Positions 1-12,000 of a stretch of DNA of 64,000 nucleotides are shown one piece after another. Below the pieces are notes generated by a model. The model was not told where the DNA came from. It saw nothing but the letters and a program-made list of their open reading frames with translations, and searched no databases. The DNA is from Metellina segmentata (taxonomy: Eukaryota; Arthropoda; Arachnida; Araneae; Tetragnathidae), in assembly GCA_947359465.1 (NCBI GenBank), contig OX375878.1, forward strand, positions 71,539,916 through 71,603,915, written 5' to 3'. The stretch's first letter is position 1. Each line of letters begins with the position of its first letter. Position numbers and translations under genes: made by a program.

Positions 1-183
1 GACAATATCAAGATCTCATTAGTTTTCTTCTAGCTACGAGATATTCGTCTAGGTCAGAAGGAATATGACGTCATACACCACCAAAGTTATAATCTAACAC
101 ATTCTACATGGTAATTCTAAATCAGCTTAAAAACCATTTTTGCAAAAGCAGCAAACTAATCTGAAGTTATTTTGTTCCTACAG

Positions 184-329
184 ATTTCGTTTCTGCAGAG
201 GAAGTGTACAGCAGCATGGTGAGCGACCTCCGGCAGACGTGTCCCATCGACCGGATGTGCCGGGCACTTGCAAACGCAACAACATCCGCCCTCTACAGAT
301 ATGTGGTTACCGCAACGCCATCCACGCCC
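184..329 (+). CDS. Carboxylesterase/cholinesterase-like protein, internal exon
   Basis: A coding exon of a type-B carboxylesterase (alpha/beta-hydrolase) gene. It is bounded by a strong acceptor (TTTGTTCCTACAG ending at 183) and a GTGAGT donor at 330. The reading frame includes VYSSMVSDLRQTCP and ALYRYVVTATPSTP. In cholinesterase-like proteins this is the stretch before the catalytic histidine: a helix, a conserved Cys-Pro that normally forms a disulfide with a Cys near the C-terminus, and a Tyr-Arg-Tyr strand. The exon enters in phase 2 and leaves in phase 0, which matches the phase-0 exon at 36141. A second acceptor at 198 would shorten it by five codons. The catalytic Ser and acidic residue must lie upstream of the window. 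The exact subfamily cannot be told from this piece. Confidence 0.8.
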
Positions 330-527
330 GTGAGTTCAAACTTTATGTATTCCCAACTTCTACCACATCTCCTATCAGTTTTAACCATTAAAAATGTCAG
401 ATTAGTGGTTCTTGTTTCGGTGTGTAGCATTCTTAACTTGTTTTTGTTGTGCCAGTCTCGATTCTTTTACTAATTTGATGACCCTCTTCCATTAATATGT
501 AAACAGATAGTGAAAGGATGTATTATG

Positions 528-875
528 ACGCATTTACACACGCGTTTCGCCTCGTCACTCGCCGACATTCGCGAGTGGCCGTTCGTTCCCATGACCGCTT
601 ACACACTCGCTGAGTGTTAAATTCTCCAAGTCGAGTCTGATGGACGTCGTGGAAAATGTGGCGGCATCCGCCCTGCACTTGTTGGTAAACGCGCTCATTA
701 CAAACTGAACAGCGATTGTAGAGGCGTCGTTACAAGTCTTTGACTCGTCCCCAACAAACCGTTTCTGGCGCGAGCGCTACGAGTCGCGAGGCGAATGACG
801 AGTGAAGCGACAACACATTTGCCCCGCCACTCGCCTCGCGATTCCACTCGCCAATCTCGCGAATGTTTAGATGCG
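528..875. mobile_element. Short MITE with GC-rich CGAGTGG-type subterminal repeats
   Basis: A 348-bp non-autonomous element. The imperfect terminal inverted repeats read CGCATTTACAC on the left and CGCATCTAAAC on the right (reverse complement). It is flanked by near-identical 8-bp direct repeats, GTATTATG (520-527) and GTATTATA (876-883), as expected for hAT-type insertion. Both halves carry several copies of ACTCGC or its complement GCGAGT, a GC-rich island in AT-rich surroundings. No coding capacity. Confidence 0.6.
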
Positions 876-1145
876 GTATTATAATTTACGCATTATCCCT
901 AGAGAGAGGGGAATATTTTTCGACGATTTGGTCAATTTTGCTGTGCACGAGATAGCTAGTCGAGACAAAAATGCAAGGAAATTGAAATCCAAGCAGGAAA
1001 AACAAATTGTCCCTTTCTCATAACTGGTGTCTAGGTTTTTGCACAAGAGGCTGGTCACTACAAGACAGTTTTGATGCAAAAATACATAAACCACTATTAG
1101 GGTTAACAAAAAACAGGTATAATTTACTTAATGGTGCTGAGGTGG

Positions 1146-1262
1146 GGTAAGTACGTTAGTGTTATAGGTAGGTAGTTGATTAACCAGGCGCTGGATCAGC
1201 ACATCGGGTTATTGGCGACGGTCCGGAATCAAGCCCAAAGGGAAAGATCCAATCGTTAGCGG
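1146..1262 (-). mobile_element. SINE family B, 3' fragment
   Basis: The minus strand reads through the family-B 3' body: ATCTTTCCCTTTGGG, then TTCCGGACCGTCG and a CAACTACCTACC tail. Closely related sequence recurs at 17.5, 19.3, 24.4-25.2, 26.9, 35.1 and 57.5 kb. The tRNA-like head is missing. Confidence 0.65.
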
Positions 1263-3670
1263 GATAAGCGCGTTCATTAGAAACAAAACGTGTTTGTGAT
1301 TAAAGTAAAGACTGACAACTACGGGAAATGCTTGAAGTATTCCTAGATATTAGTTTCATCTTTAGAAGTGCTTTGAATTGTGACAGTGAAGAGGAGAAGA
1401 CCAAAGAATGGTATGGTCGATATGATGTGCTCTTGTTCCGCTCACAGTACTATCATATTGCAAACAAGAAAAGTCTATGGTATACACTTACCTCATCATG
1501 TTGGGAAGTGTGGCCCTGTACATGTACTATCAAACATGTACAAATTAGACAACAAATAAGAGTGTAAACATACAAGTAAGAGTACTAACATATTAGCAGA
1601 TCAGGGAGTGTGGATTTTTTTAATTACTAGGACAGAGTAGAAATTGAGTCTATCTCAATGATATAAATTTTAAAATCCCCCCACACCATACTAGTAAATT
1701 AGACTTAATTGTTTAAAGTAATCGATGCATTGTAGCCCGTCTAGCCTGATGCACAGGATACGCCCCTAATTTGACTTTCTAGTGTTATTGAGACCCTTGA
1801 GCTTGATGTTTACAACGGATAGTTTAGATTTCAGGCACCAATTATTTAGTTAGCCTTCAGTCTTATCTTCCCTTGTTTTAGATTTTCAGATGGGCTTCTT
1901 TTCTTATTCTGTCATAGAACATTTTAAAGATCGAACATTAAAAAAACATTAAAACATCATTCTGCATTATAAAGATGGAAATCTGCGCATTTAAATTAAA
2001 CTTTTTTTATTGTTCTATTATCACATTACCCCCTATAAACTCAGATGGGCCTCGAGGGGAGCACATTCCACATTAAAAAACATGGTAATAGATGGTCTTT
2101 ATTTGATAAAATCGTTTTGGTTTTTTAAGTGGATATTGAATTTCAATTTATGAAAAACTCAGTATCACTAGAACTCACTTTTACACTATTCGAATATTTT
2201 ATTAACATACTGCTCAAAGGGAAACAATGATAACTCATTAATTTCTTATCAACGACTCTTATCTACTACTGATAAAGATCAAATTACAAAAAAAAATTCT
2301 TTCGATCAATACAAATTCGCCTTGAAAGAAATTAATTTTTTGTTAACAATATTGCAAACTTACACGTATTTTCTCCAGTCATGCGAGAATTAAAAAGTAC
2401 TTTCAGAATTTGTCCACCGTATCGATTTATCATTCTGCAACTGTGACAATTTTGTAGTGTAAGACATAGATCACGTCCTCTTCCGTTGCCTATTACTTGA
2501 TACTGATAGATTTCTTTTTCCAACTTGCTGTTTTGTTGGGGAACTTTTGCCACTCTAGCATATCTGCTCCCTACAGGTAATTTCTTCAAGATCTCTGAGA
2601 ACTTTGTTCTTAAAATAGCCTTTTTTGTAAACATTAAGTCGCAGCTGTAGTTTTGTTTTAACTTCTCCCATCGATACATGCAATACCTTTGTGGTGCATG
2701 CAGAAATAAATAGATAAATACTTCTCAGGGAGAAACGCCACTTTGACAACTCCCTTAGAAGATAATAAAGACTACCATCAACTGTTTTTAGCTCTTTTTT
2801 TCAATCGCCTCAACAGTACTTCGGCGAACAGTTACCATCCCACCGTTATTGGATGACGCAGCCAAGTTTTAATCCATCAACGAAACTCTGCTACAACAAC
2901 CACTCTTTTTCAGACCATAATCCTTTTATTTGTATTCCCGTGCTCTGAGGGGGAAAAATAAGGTTACTCCTTTCAGTCGCGGCTATAAAAAGCACCATTC
3001 CATCATTTCATACGGGCAACCCATCCACCCTCGACAGAAACTCTAATCTAAGAAGACGTGAAAAACGGAACCCCCTTAGAATGGAGCCTACGTTATTCTT
3101 TAAAGTACGGGACCCACGCAGCACAGTGTGTGGAGCCTCTCCGCCCAACGAGATGGAGATGGATTGCAAAGCGAACAATACAGGTGGGCAAACAAAAGCA
3201 GTAAAACAAGAAGGAAAGGCTGAGATGGTTTATCGGTGGGAGCTGCAGGAAATGGCTCTGTAAACGAGATATTGGTATCCACGCAGTTTCTTATAACAGA
3301 TTCTAAACCATTCTCATGATAGACATATTTCTCTTTCCCGTCCTTCTTTTTCGCCGGTAAGAGAGGCCTTCTCTTTGTTCCCTCGGCTGAAATAAAGGCC
3401 GAAGGATGACCTGATGCACCTCAGAGCAATGCTTTTCGTTTATTCGCTCGGTGTGTTGATGAATAACGTTTCAACTCGCCAACAATAACTCAATATCATT
3501 AAGCCAACTTCATGAGTACAGATTGGGAAAGTTGGAAAGAAAGGGACACAGATTAGTTTAAAGAAGGTGGTTTAGTGAGGAAGGAAATGACAACAATGAT
3601 CATTTTTTACTGGAGATTATTTATTAACCCTCTTTGTGGTCTTTTACGGTATTTCTACATGTATCTAATG
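1263..3670. other. Intronic stretch, nothing assigned
   Basis: AT-rich with a less AT-rich patch near 2810-3290. The open frames here, such as 2332-2679 on the minus strand, lack recognisable domains and plausible splice structure. I see no transposon ends. Confidence 0.4.
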
Positions 3671-3760
3671 CAGGCCTCGAAATATATTTTTTAATACAGG
3701 TGCACAAGATGCACCTAAGTTTTAAATTAGGTGCACAGATTATGTTTTAGGTGCACATTT
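3671..3760 (+). repeat. Possible hAT-type element tip with repeated GGTGCAC
   Basis: Begins CAGGCCTCGAAATA and then has four GGTGCAC or GTGCACC motifs within 70 bases. The start resembles the terminus of some hAT non-autonomous elements, but no matching right end or target duplication was found. Confidence 0.25.
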
Positions 3761-3887
3761 AAAAAAACGTAATGTAAGAGCATTAATGTAATGTAAACTA
3801 CTTTGGTAGTTGGGTATGTTTAGATAGGTTAGTAGTAGATAGTAAATAAAAATATTTAAACAATTTTATTTATCTGCGAAATTATTA

Positions 3888-4489
3888 CAGAACTACAATC
3901 ATCCGAATCAATTGGGACCAGACCCCATTCGGATAATCAAAAATTCGGATAATTGGATTTTTTCCAAAAAAAAAGGGTTTAGTATGTATTTTAATTAATT
4001 ACTGTATGTATGCTGAAAATAAGATAAAAAAACTATTTTTAAAGAAAAAGAGCTTTTAATTAATTAAATGTAACGGCACCACCTTTACATGTTAAGCGTA
4101 TTTACAAGTGCTATACATTAGTACAGTATGTACGTACCGTACTGTAAATGAAAGTCATTGCTTGCTGAACATATCGGTTAAAGTAAGCTGTTTGACTGTC
4201 TACATGCGTTTTCGGGCAGCCAAGTCGCGCTTCCACTAGATAGTGAGAAGTTGAATGTGGTCAACTTCGTTGCTGCTTCAACTTCGACATTAAGGTCATC
4301 TTCTTCCTCCCGACACTTTCTTCTCTCACACTTTCAATAAGTTCATCATCATTTAGAATTTGAAAACCAGAATCATTATTTTGCGAATCGCAGTACGTTT
4401 CCTTCTTAATTTTTTTTCTGAAATTCTGAAAGCAATTCGGATAATTAACGATTCGGATAGTCGGAGTTCGGATAATTGGAGTTCTACTG
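3888..4489. mobile_element. Tigger/pogo-like MITE
   Basis: A 602-bp element flanked by TA dinucleotides (3886-3887 and 4490-4491). The left end CAGAACTACAATCATCCGAA and the reverse complement of the right end CAGTAGAACTCCAATTATCC are inverted repeats of the kind seen in Tigger elements. Internal copies of ATTCGGATAAT extend the inverted structure on both sides. The interior keeps no readable transposase, so it is non-autonomous. Confidence 0.7.
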
Positions 4490-4491
4490 TA

Positions 4492-6404
4492 CTTACAAAT
4501 ATTCAGTCATTAGACATTGGTGGGCAAAAAACAAAAACACTTGAAGTTTCATAGTTTCTTAAAAAGACAATATGTAAGCATCTTCCACAATATGTGGGCA
4601 ATCTTCCACAAAAACCTCCAGGAAGGCCTAATCCACTACATACAAAGTGGGTGCAATGTGGCAACACTTCCCATAAAATAAAAATCTTATTGAATTTTTA
4701 AACAGTTAAGTGACTTATAAACCTTGTACACTTTCATATTTATGACTTTGCTGCCTAAACTTTAAAAGTTTAGAATTTATTTATTTTCATAATTTAATGT
4801 GGAAACTACATAGGACACACTATCCCCTGACTTCAACATCATAAAGCTGTTCAATAAACTAATGCTTAATTTAAGAAACCGTCGCGTGCGTTGTAGCGTT
4901 GTTTTTACTATGAATAGGTAGATGGTTAATTAACACTTTTCATAAGTAATCGTTATCAGTATTCTGGTAAAAGCAAAACTGTTTTTGGCAGCCAAGAAAC
5001 TTAACAGGAGTAGACAAAAGTAGAAAAAGAAGAAATTGACTACGTGATACGGGTGTATTATGATTAATGTTATAAGACAAAGGTACTATGATATATTGTC
5101 TTGAAATTCTCTCTACTTTCAGGTTTTAACGGGAAATAGTAAGAAAATAATCATGGTATGAAATGAGAAGGCTCAAAATTAATGGCTGCCTCTAAATAAT
5201 TTATCTGCTTTCTGTTCTCATCCACAATGCCTACGTTATAGTGTGATAGTTTTAATTTATTGAGTGAAAAAGCACTCTGGTTAAAGTTTTAAAGTAAACT
5301 ATTAGGAATAGCATCTGAGTTTGTTACGTTTATTGATGGAACAGTAAGACTCAAATCTCATACCTTGATTTAAATACAATTATGCTGAATATAAGCATTT
5401 GTTTGCACATTTCGTACCTCCAAGTTAAGTAAAATGTAAAGCAATATTTAATACTTATTGGTGTTAGTTAATCTAATAACTGTATGAGAAAAAGAGCACT
5501 TTAGTCGTATCATCACAGTTAACTCCTGAACGTTCGCTTCAATTACATCACTTTACTTGTTCAAAGGCTATTTGGTATTTGTTGACATCAAGACCTATTT
5601 TTGCATTCGTTAACATTTTCTGTTCTGCGATTATTTCTTTTTCAGATTTCCATTACCTTCTGTAAGCCGGCTGCTCGAATTTCCAAATTTCATTAGAATG
5701 GCGAGCTCTAATGCGAGCTCGAATCAAATATGTTTAATCTAATTGGCAGAATTGTCGAATAAATTCCACCGTAGAGGTTGAATTTAAATTGCTTATATAC
5801 TACATCAATTCTCAAGTGTACAAATACATATTTCTTACGTTAAGGAAATATACATTTACAGATGCTGTGACAAATTATTTTAATATCTTACTGTATTGTT
5901 CAATTTCTTCTTTTGAAAATATTGGAGACTTAATACAAATTATATTAAAAATAAAAAAAATTTTGTAACCGGAATGAATTTTCATTAAGGCATTGAATTT
6001 TTTTTATTTCGGAATATATGCTAAAAATGAATGCAATAATTTCTTTTGCAGCGTTTCATTTCAATGGAATCAACCAATTGTGTTTTAGAATGTACGTAAT
6101 ATATTACTTTAAGTATGCAAGCGGTTGTATGCTGCGCATTTGTTAGTGCACAAATTTTTATTTATTTTATTTATTAGCGTATTGCATCATTATCAAATTC
6201 AACTGAAAAACATACTTTCAACAGTTTATTGTAAGGATGCCGCCAAAATGTGTGTCTCAAAAAAAGAATAAGAGTTTTCTGAAATCCACAGTTAGTGTTA
6301 GGAAGCCACAGGAAGCCAATCGCTGCGATTTGTGACAGTAAAGATATAAAAATTTCCTGTTAGGAAATACGTTTTTCTATTAAATATATCTAATGGACTA
6401 CATA
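4492..6404. other. AT-rich intronic sequence, nothing assigned
   Basis: No long frame, clear inverted-repeat element or tandem array was seen. GCTCTAATGCGAGCTC near 5705 is only a short local repeat. Confidence 0.4.
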
Positions 6405-6965
6405 CGAGGGTCGATTGGCAAGTAATGAACGTTTTTAAATAAAATACAGACGAATTAAATTTTTTCAACCACACTTTTTATTTTACATTTTCATGCCTTA
6501 TACTACTTTTCTACATAATCTTGCAAAGTCTATCAAATTTAAACATTTGTCGTATTTTGTTACAAGCTTTTAAATACCAACCAGCGTCATACTTCTCTGC
6601 CGCATGTCCATTGAGATGAGCATTAACATCTTTAAGCGTTTGTGGTCGTCATTGATCATGTGTAGCACCCACCTTGCACAATTTTTTCTGAATTTGAGGT
6701 GGTCTGTTACCTTTTCGTAAATGATAGTGCAAGACATGTGTGAAAATTTATCATGAATTCCATCCGAAACCACATGCCGATCTTGTTTAATGAATTTGTC
6801 GACAGATTTGACAAGCTCATCCGTAATGCCACTTGGGCGGCTACATCGCTTCTCATCTTGGACGTTCACTCTTCCCTCATTAAAACTTCGTCACCGACGA
6901 CGCACACACGATTCATCCATCACATCACCATACACTGCTTTGATGATATAAGAAAAATGTAATGA
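6405..6965 (-). pseudogene. Mariner transposase remnant, internally deleted
   Basis: The + strand end at 6405 follows a TA and reads CGAGGGTCGATTGGCAAGTA, a mariner-type terminal repeat. The minus strand from about 6890 encodes the N-terminal DNA-binding part of a mariner transposase. It shows GRVNVQDEKRCSRPSG, TDELVKSVDKFI and FRKNCARWVLHMINDDHK, the last matching the usual RKLCARWVPxxLxxxHK region. The frame then passes straight to C-terminal sequence. The segment with the three catalytic aspartates is absent, so it cannot encode an active enzyme. I found no matching right-hand inverted repeat. Confidence 0.75.
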
Positions 6966-7337
6966 ATACATGCAATTCAATAAATTGTTGGCTTCCAAGT
7001 GAAATATACTTAGTCAAAAAATAAGTTCAATAGAAAACGAAGAGGAAACAATCTACACATTGCTAAACTCACTGTGTTTCTCAAGAAGAAAGTAGTGACT
7101 TAGTGAACTTTACTACACTCATCACCCACTAAATCACTACATTCTGGTCTAGAAAAGCTAAAAAACATATCTTGAAAATTTTGACCGAGTGTGATCCATT
7201 TATAAACCAACGAAATACACCTCTATAAGCACGATGCAACATTTTAAAACAAAACTACAAAAGTCATATTCTGAACCATAGAGGCTTATTAAACCTGTTA
7301 AATTCGGTGGTAAAATCAATGTAAGCAACCTCATATA
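6966..7337. other. Stretch between mariner remnant and Tc1, nothing assigned
   Basis: AT-rich sequence with no recognised coding or repeat structure. It may contain the lost 5' end of the mariner, but no inverted repeat supports that. Confidence 0.35.
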
Positions 7338-8735
7338 CACTCTATAACAAAAAAATCGACGCACCAAGAAGGAGTTGTCCGATGGAGACAAAAATTGGTG
7401 GATAGGAACATTATGTACAGAATAGAAAATGATTAAAATTTCAGAACAATTTAATGATTTATTTCAGAGTTACAGTAACGAGCTCAATAAGGTGTTGACT
7501 CGCCTCAAGCCTGGATGCAAGCTGCCAAACGGCATGACATTGACCGATAAAGCTCCCGGATGGTCTCCTGTGGTATTTCTTGCCAAATTTGCTCCAATTG
7601 TCGGACTACGTCATCAATATTTCCTACCGGATGCAGTCGCCTTCCCATCATATCTCAGACATGCTCGATGGGAGAGAGATCTGGTGATCTGGCTGGCCAA
7701 GGAAGTGTTTGACAAGCTTGAAGACAGTCCATAGCAACACGTACCGTATGTGGTCTGGCATTGTCTTGCTGAAAAATAAGCCCAGGGTACTGCGAAAGGA
7801 ACGGTAGCAAAACAGGTCTCAGAATGTCGTCAACGTACCGCTTTGCAGTAAGTGTACCTCTAACGACGACCAAAGGGGTCCGGATATCAAGGGAAATGGC
7901 ACCCCAAACCATAACTCCTTGTTGGGGGCCCGTGTGGCTTGTAATAGTGAAAGCAGGATCGGCACGTTGCTCTGGGCGTCTCCAGATCTTATGATCGTCA
8001 GGACACAGTTGGAAGCGGGATTCGTCGCTAAAGACTATACGTCCCCAGTCAGCATCATTCCAGCCTGATCGAGCCAAGCACCAATGTAATCTGGCTCGAC
8101 AGCGTGCAGGCGTGAGTGGCAAGTGGCGTAACGGTCGGTACGATCGTAGATTTCGCTCTCTCAGCCGTCTGTGAATGGTCATGGTGGACACTCGTGTGTG
8201 GGTCGCACGACTGATGGTTGATAGCGATGAATCAGGCGCTGTGACAGCTGATCTGACAATCACTCTGTCCTCGCGATCTGTTGTGGCTCTACGTCGACCG
8301 CTACCATGATGACGCTGAAATCTGCGATTGTCCACCCACTCTTGCCAGCATCTTCTTATCGCCGCATCGCTTCGACTCACATGACGAGCGATTCTCCGAT
8401 TTGCCCAACCTGCCTCTTTCAATCCAATGATACGACCTCTTTCAAACTCTGAAAGTTGCTCGTAATGAGCTCGAATCCTGCGGCGAGGCATTTTTTCAGT
8501 CGTTAAAAGGTATCCTAAATCGCAATGCTGCAGAAATTTTTAACAACAGTTCAAGAACAACTCCTTATATACATCTGCTGGATGCGCAGTTCCGATGTGC
8601 TGGAGATCGCACTATTCATTCAATGGACATCAAATTTTAATCATTTGCATGTTTGGTCAAAACATTTTTGCATACGAAATTTCAAAGCAATCGGATGATT
8701 CCTTCTTGGTGCGTTGATTTTTTTGTTATAGAGTG
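7338..8735 (-). mobile_element. Tc1-family transposon, nearly complete
   Basis: A 1398-bp element between TA dinucleotides (7336-7337 and 8736-8737). The left end CACTCTATAACAAAAAAATC is matched by the reverse complement of the right end with a single-base difference at about position 21, and the match runs on for over 40 bases. It encloses one transposase gene on the minus strand. Such similar ends and a long open frame point to a fairly recent insertion. Confidence 0.93.
7484..8491 (-). pseudogene. Tc1 transposase with two nonsense codons
   Basis: A cut-and-paste DDE transposase of the Tc1 family. The 278-codon open part starts MPRRRIRAHYEQLSEFERGR with a paired helix-turn-helix (residues ~10-60 and ~70-120). 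The catalytic segments follow: IVFSDESRF (Asp156), GVMVWGAIS, IFQQDNARPH (Asp243) and ARSPDLSPIEH (Glu276), with 32 residues between the last two as I count. Directly after SPIEHV the conserved Trp codon is TGA (7655-7657). The same frame continues DMMGRRL, reaches a second TGA at 7505-7507 in place of a likely Arg, and ends at the natural stop 7484-7486. All catalytic residues survive; only these two changes are evident. Confidence 0.92.
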
Positions 8736-10279
8736 TAGAACCTTTATTTGGGACTGTATACTTCGTTTGTCATGTGTGTAAGATGCTTGTGAAAGGTTAG
8801 TATGACGAATCATAAATCAATCGTTACCTCACAGAAAGTGATTCACATTTGACTTAAGTTATTTTAAGACGTCAAAAATATCGACTAAACCCTCGGTAGA
8901 GTTAAGTTTTGGTGACATCCAGGGACACCAATTTATCGAAACTTTCATATTCATCGTTAGAAGTATTAACTAATCAATACCAAAGCTTTCTTTTATAAAC
9001 AACCATCAACCTATCCTGTGCTATATAATAATAAAGTTTTAGTTCAGTTGTTAAATGCATTTAAATTGAGAAATTAAAGTGTAAACTTCTATTTTCCTTC
9101 TAAGATTTTCCTCAGAAGCCAGTGTATGCAAAATGGATTTATTCTCATATTTTATGAAAATGCATATTCTCCCTTTAAAAATATTCTTCAGATACCGGTA
9201 TCGCGGTGCTTTTTAAGTATATTCTATATAAAAAGTTTTCTCTAAAACTTGTGCACCTTCCTTTAGGGATTTAAATATATACTCTTGTGAGGTACATATT
9301 CTGTAGGAAAATTCGAATTGACTCAACCTCAAAATGCAAGTTTAAAAGCAATCGATATTTCGTGATTGTAAAACTATCTTTTCCAAGAATCGTTTATATT
9401 TCTACCACTATTTAACGTACGAAACAAGAAAACTCATTTAAATATTATCGTTCGAGTTCCAAGATTTCTTTGGTTCTTTCTATAATGGTAATGAATCGAT
9501 ATAACGATTAATCCTTGAATAAAACACACACAAAAAAATATTGATTCTTTTTATTATTTTCCTTGCGTTTCTTTTTGTCATCATTACTATGTGATAAGAT
9601 CTTTAAACGTCTTTCTAAACAAAGAAAGAATTTTGGGTTTTTCCTCAGTTCTGTACTTTTTACTTTTACTGAAACTGCTGTTTTAATAATGCATGTGCTG
9701 TTGTATCTTTCAGTAAAAAATGCTTTGTTCTTCAGAATGGGAATATCTTTCGTTGAAATTGGTACTTTGACCAGTTAATTGGATTTTTCTGACCAATTGA
9801 AAAAAACGTGCTGCCTCATAATGGAATGGTCGTTTTCAGGTTTTATAGCCACATATTTGGCCAAGCTATGGCAAACAAAGTCAAGTAAGAAATGTCGTGA
9901 AATGGGGAAAGGTGAGAGATTGGGAATACAGTAATGTGATAAAAGCAGGAAGAGACCGCTTGGGTACCCAGGGAGAGCTACATACGTTTTTATTATAGAA
10001 AGTAAACCCGATGGGAAAAGAAGACATCACTAGAGTAACTCGGGACCGTGTAGTCAATACAAAGAAGATCTGTCCTAATAACCTAAAAGAGGAGAAGAGT
10101 TCATTATTAAACACTATAGACAGACTTTTGGTGTTGCTATACAGACTTTGGGACCTTAACGTTAGCGTTAGCAACTCAGCAACATATAAAAAGATTTTAA
10201 GATTTGAGAGGAATTTTTTTTAAAGAGTGATACAGAAGAAGAAAAACTTCTTTAAGCTAAATTTCTAGTTTATTAATTA
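8736..10279. other. AT-rich intronic sequence, nothing assigned
   Basis: No recognised element. The open frames at 9563-9778 and 9881-10174 are low-complexity or domain-free and are not supported as genes. Confidence 0.4.
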
Positions 10280-10420
10280 CTAGCTGAATAACACTGCGTG
10301 CGTTGTTCGGGTTTCAAATATGACCGCGACAGCTAAAATATGCTTTTTTGCTTTTTATACTTTAAAGTGATCGAAGTGATCGATAAATGAATAAACAAGT
10401 GGAAGATATATAAGAATACA
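10280..10420 (-). mobile_element. Helitron 3' terminus fragment
   Basis: The + strand reads A then CTAGCTGAATAACACTGCG (10280 on), like the end of the complete small Helitron at 13171. Both also share CAAATATGACCGCGACA downstream. No clear TC-start 5' end was found, so it is a truncated copy of the same family. Confidence 0.45.
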
Positions 10421-10844
10421 CAGCTCCTAAGAGTTCTCAGTTCTATAACTTTAGCCTGCCACAGAAGCCTACATTTTACTGAAGATTTTTAATGGCTTTC
10501 AAAATTATTTTTCACACATTAACAGTGCGCTTGATGCACATGCGTTGAGATTGTATGAATGAACAGAGTAATTATCGGTGGAATAATCGAAAAACACATA
10601 CATTATATATATTTTAAAAATACGATAAAGATTTCATGTTGTAATTTAATGGACATTTAGCGACCGAGGTACAGTACTGCTCTAGTTAGAAAGCAGGTGG
10701 CTTTCTTCCAGTCATTTTTCAAACAGGTAACAAACTTAACCGGGGGTTACTATATGCAAAATCATGTGTACCGATTGCCGTAAGTTGTTAGTTGCTTATC
10801 CGACTTATAATTACTAGTATCGCTTCTAACACCATCTTCTTCAA

Positions 10845-11290
10845 ATGGGGACAATATCTCTGCCCCGACCAACGAATGTCATTACACATATGGTAAGAGT
10901 ACATAGGGAGCCCTCGCAGTGGGTCCAAAATTACTCAAACGGAACTCTTTTTCAGCCACCGAATGATAAACTCAAAGCCAGTATCCGCGCCAAAGACATC
11001 AATATTGGGAACGTAAAACTTTTATTTAACCTTCCCTCTAATTTAAAAAATAGGCTCGTCCAAAACCAAGTGACCCAAAGGCCCACTTGACGGACTATGT
11101 CTTTAAATACGTCAAGGCGTCAATCTCTCTGCATTGCCAAAAGTATCGTCTTATTAGTACCAAAAGTAAATCCTCTATCAGATATCTTAGGCAATGTGAA
11201 TTCTATTCCCGGCCTCGTTCATCTGTGTTTGTGGTGAAGTAGATGATTCTCCACACTACATGCTAGGCTGCGGACTTACGGCGCTCCGAT
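10845..11290 (+). pseudogene. Retroelement-like coding remnant with Cys-Cys-His-Cys motif
   Basis: An open frame (10845-11090) reads LKASIRAKDINIGNVKLLF and then NLPSNLKNRLVQNQ. About 130 bases further on a second frame reads CVCGEVDDSPHYMLGC (from 11224). That C-x-C-x8-H-x4-C pattern occurs at the C-terminus of many non-LTR retrotransposon polyproteins. Stop codons and frame shifts separate the pieces. Assignment to a LINE rests on this small motif and is tentative. Confidence 0.4.
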
Positions 11291-11629
11291 GAGAAAGGCT
11301 TGATACATAAGAGATGAGCATTGAGACATTAAACATCACCCAATGTTTCTGAGAGTGACAAGCTGCTTGGATACAAATATGTGGCAAACAGTCCCCACAC
11401 ACACAGAGAGAAGAAATTTTTTCAGGTAACATAACCAAGACAAGCTGCGTGGGTTCATGTTAGTCGAAAATTTTGAAACAGTCACCAAAACAAAACATAG
11501 ATACTGAGGTCGAGATTTCATCTCGAAGCCCTGCATGATTAAGCCCTAGACAGATTATAAAATGATAGTGCGACCAAAGAGAAAATTTTCTATCCATCCT
11601 CCGATATAAAGAACATCAATTAGGGTCCT

Positions 11630-11875
11630 TGTAAGGTTGACTTGAAGGGCACCTATCTCCTGTCTCGCAAGAACACAAGCGAGGAAGGCTTTCCAATCTC
11701 CATGATCGGCACGCAATGTGTCTAAGTCTAGTTTTCATGCACTGTGAAAAACGATTTTTTCACGTATTTTTCGAGACCATAACTCCACTTTGGTCTTCCC
11801 TATATCCATAATGTCTTCAGATAGTCGGGGATAGAGGGATTCGTCACCAATTACCCCCGCTGGTGGTACCGAGCC
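11630..11875 (-). pseudogene. Unassigned coding-like remnant
   Basis: The minus strand reads GDESLYPRLSEDIMDIGKT, VELWSRKIREKIVF, a stop, then LDTLRADHGDWKAFLACVLA. The composition looks protein-like and the segment lies near another retroelement-like remnant, but I do not recognise the family. Confidence 0.25.
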
Positions 11876-11889
11876 ATCACGCCATAAGC

Positions 11890-11930
11890 AGACATGATCT
11901 TGATGGACGAGATATCCCGTCTATAGAAAA
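11890..11930 (-). repeat. Dispersed copy of the ~41-bp satellite monomer
   Basis: GATCTTGATGGACGAGATAT is the reverse complement of the core of the 48.5-50.2 kb satellite (ATATCTCGTCCATCAAGATC). Confidence 0.6.
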
Positions 11931-12000
11931 CTGATCCTTAATCTTGTCATCCTCAAAAACTGAAACGATATCATCATACTCAAAAAATCGACACTATCTT

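Noticed and set aside
198..203. Acceptor at 198 as the start of the first carboxylesterase exon
   Set aside because: The acceptor ending at 183 has a better pyrimidine tract and keeps SAEEVY in frame, which looks family-like; the alternative is noted in the exon entry.
2332..2679. 115-codon minus-strand frame as a gene
   Set aside because: No recognisable domain, no splice or promoter support, and it lies inside the carboxylesterase intron. Kept only as unassigned sequence.
7429..7734. 101-codon + strand frame
   Set aside because: Antisense to the Tc1 transposase C-terminus.
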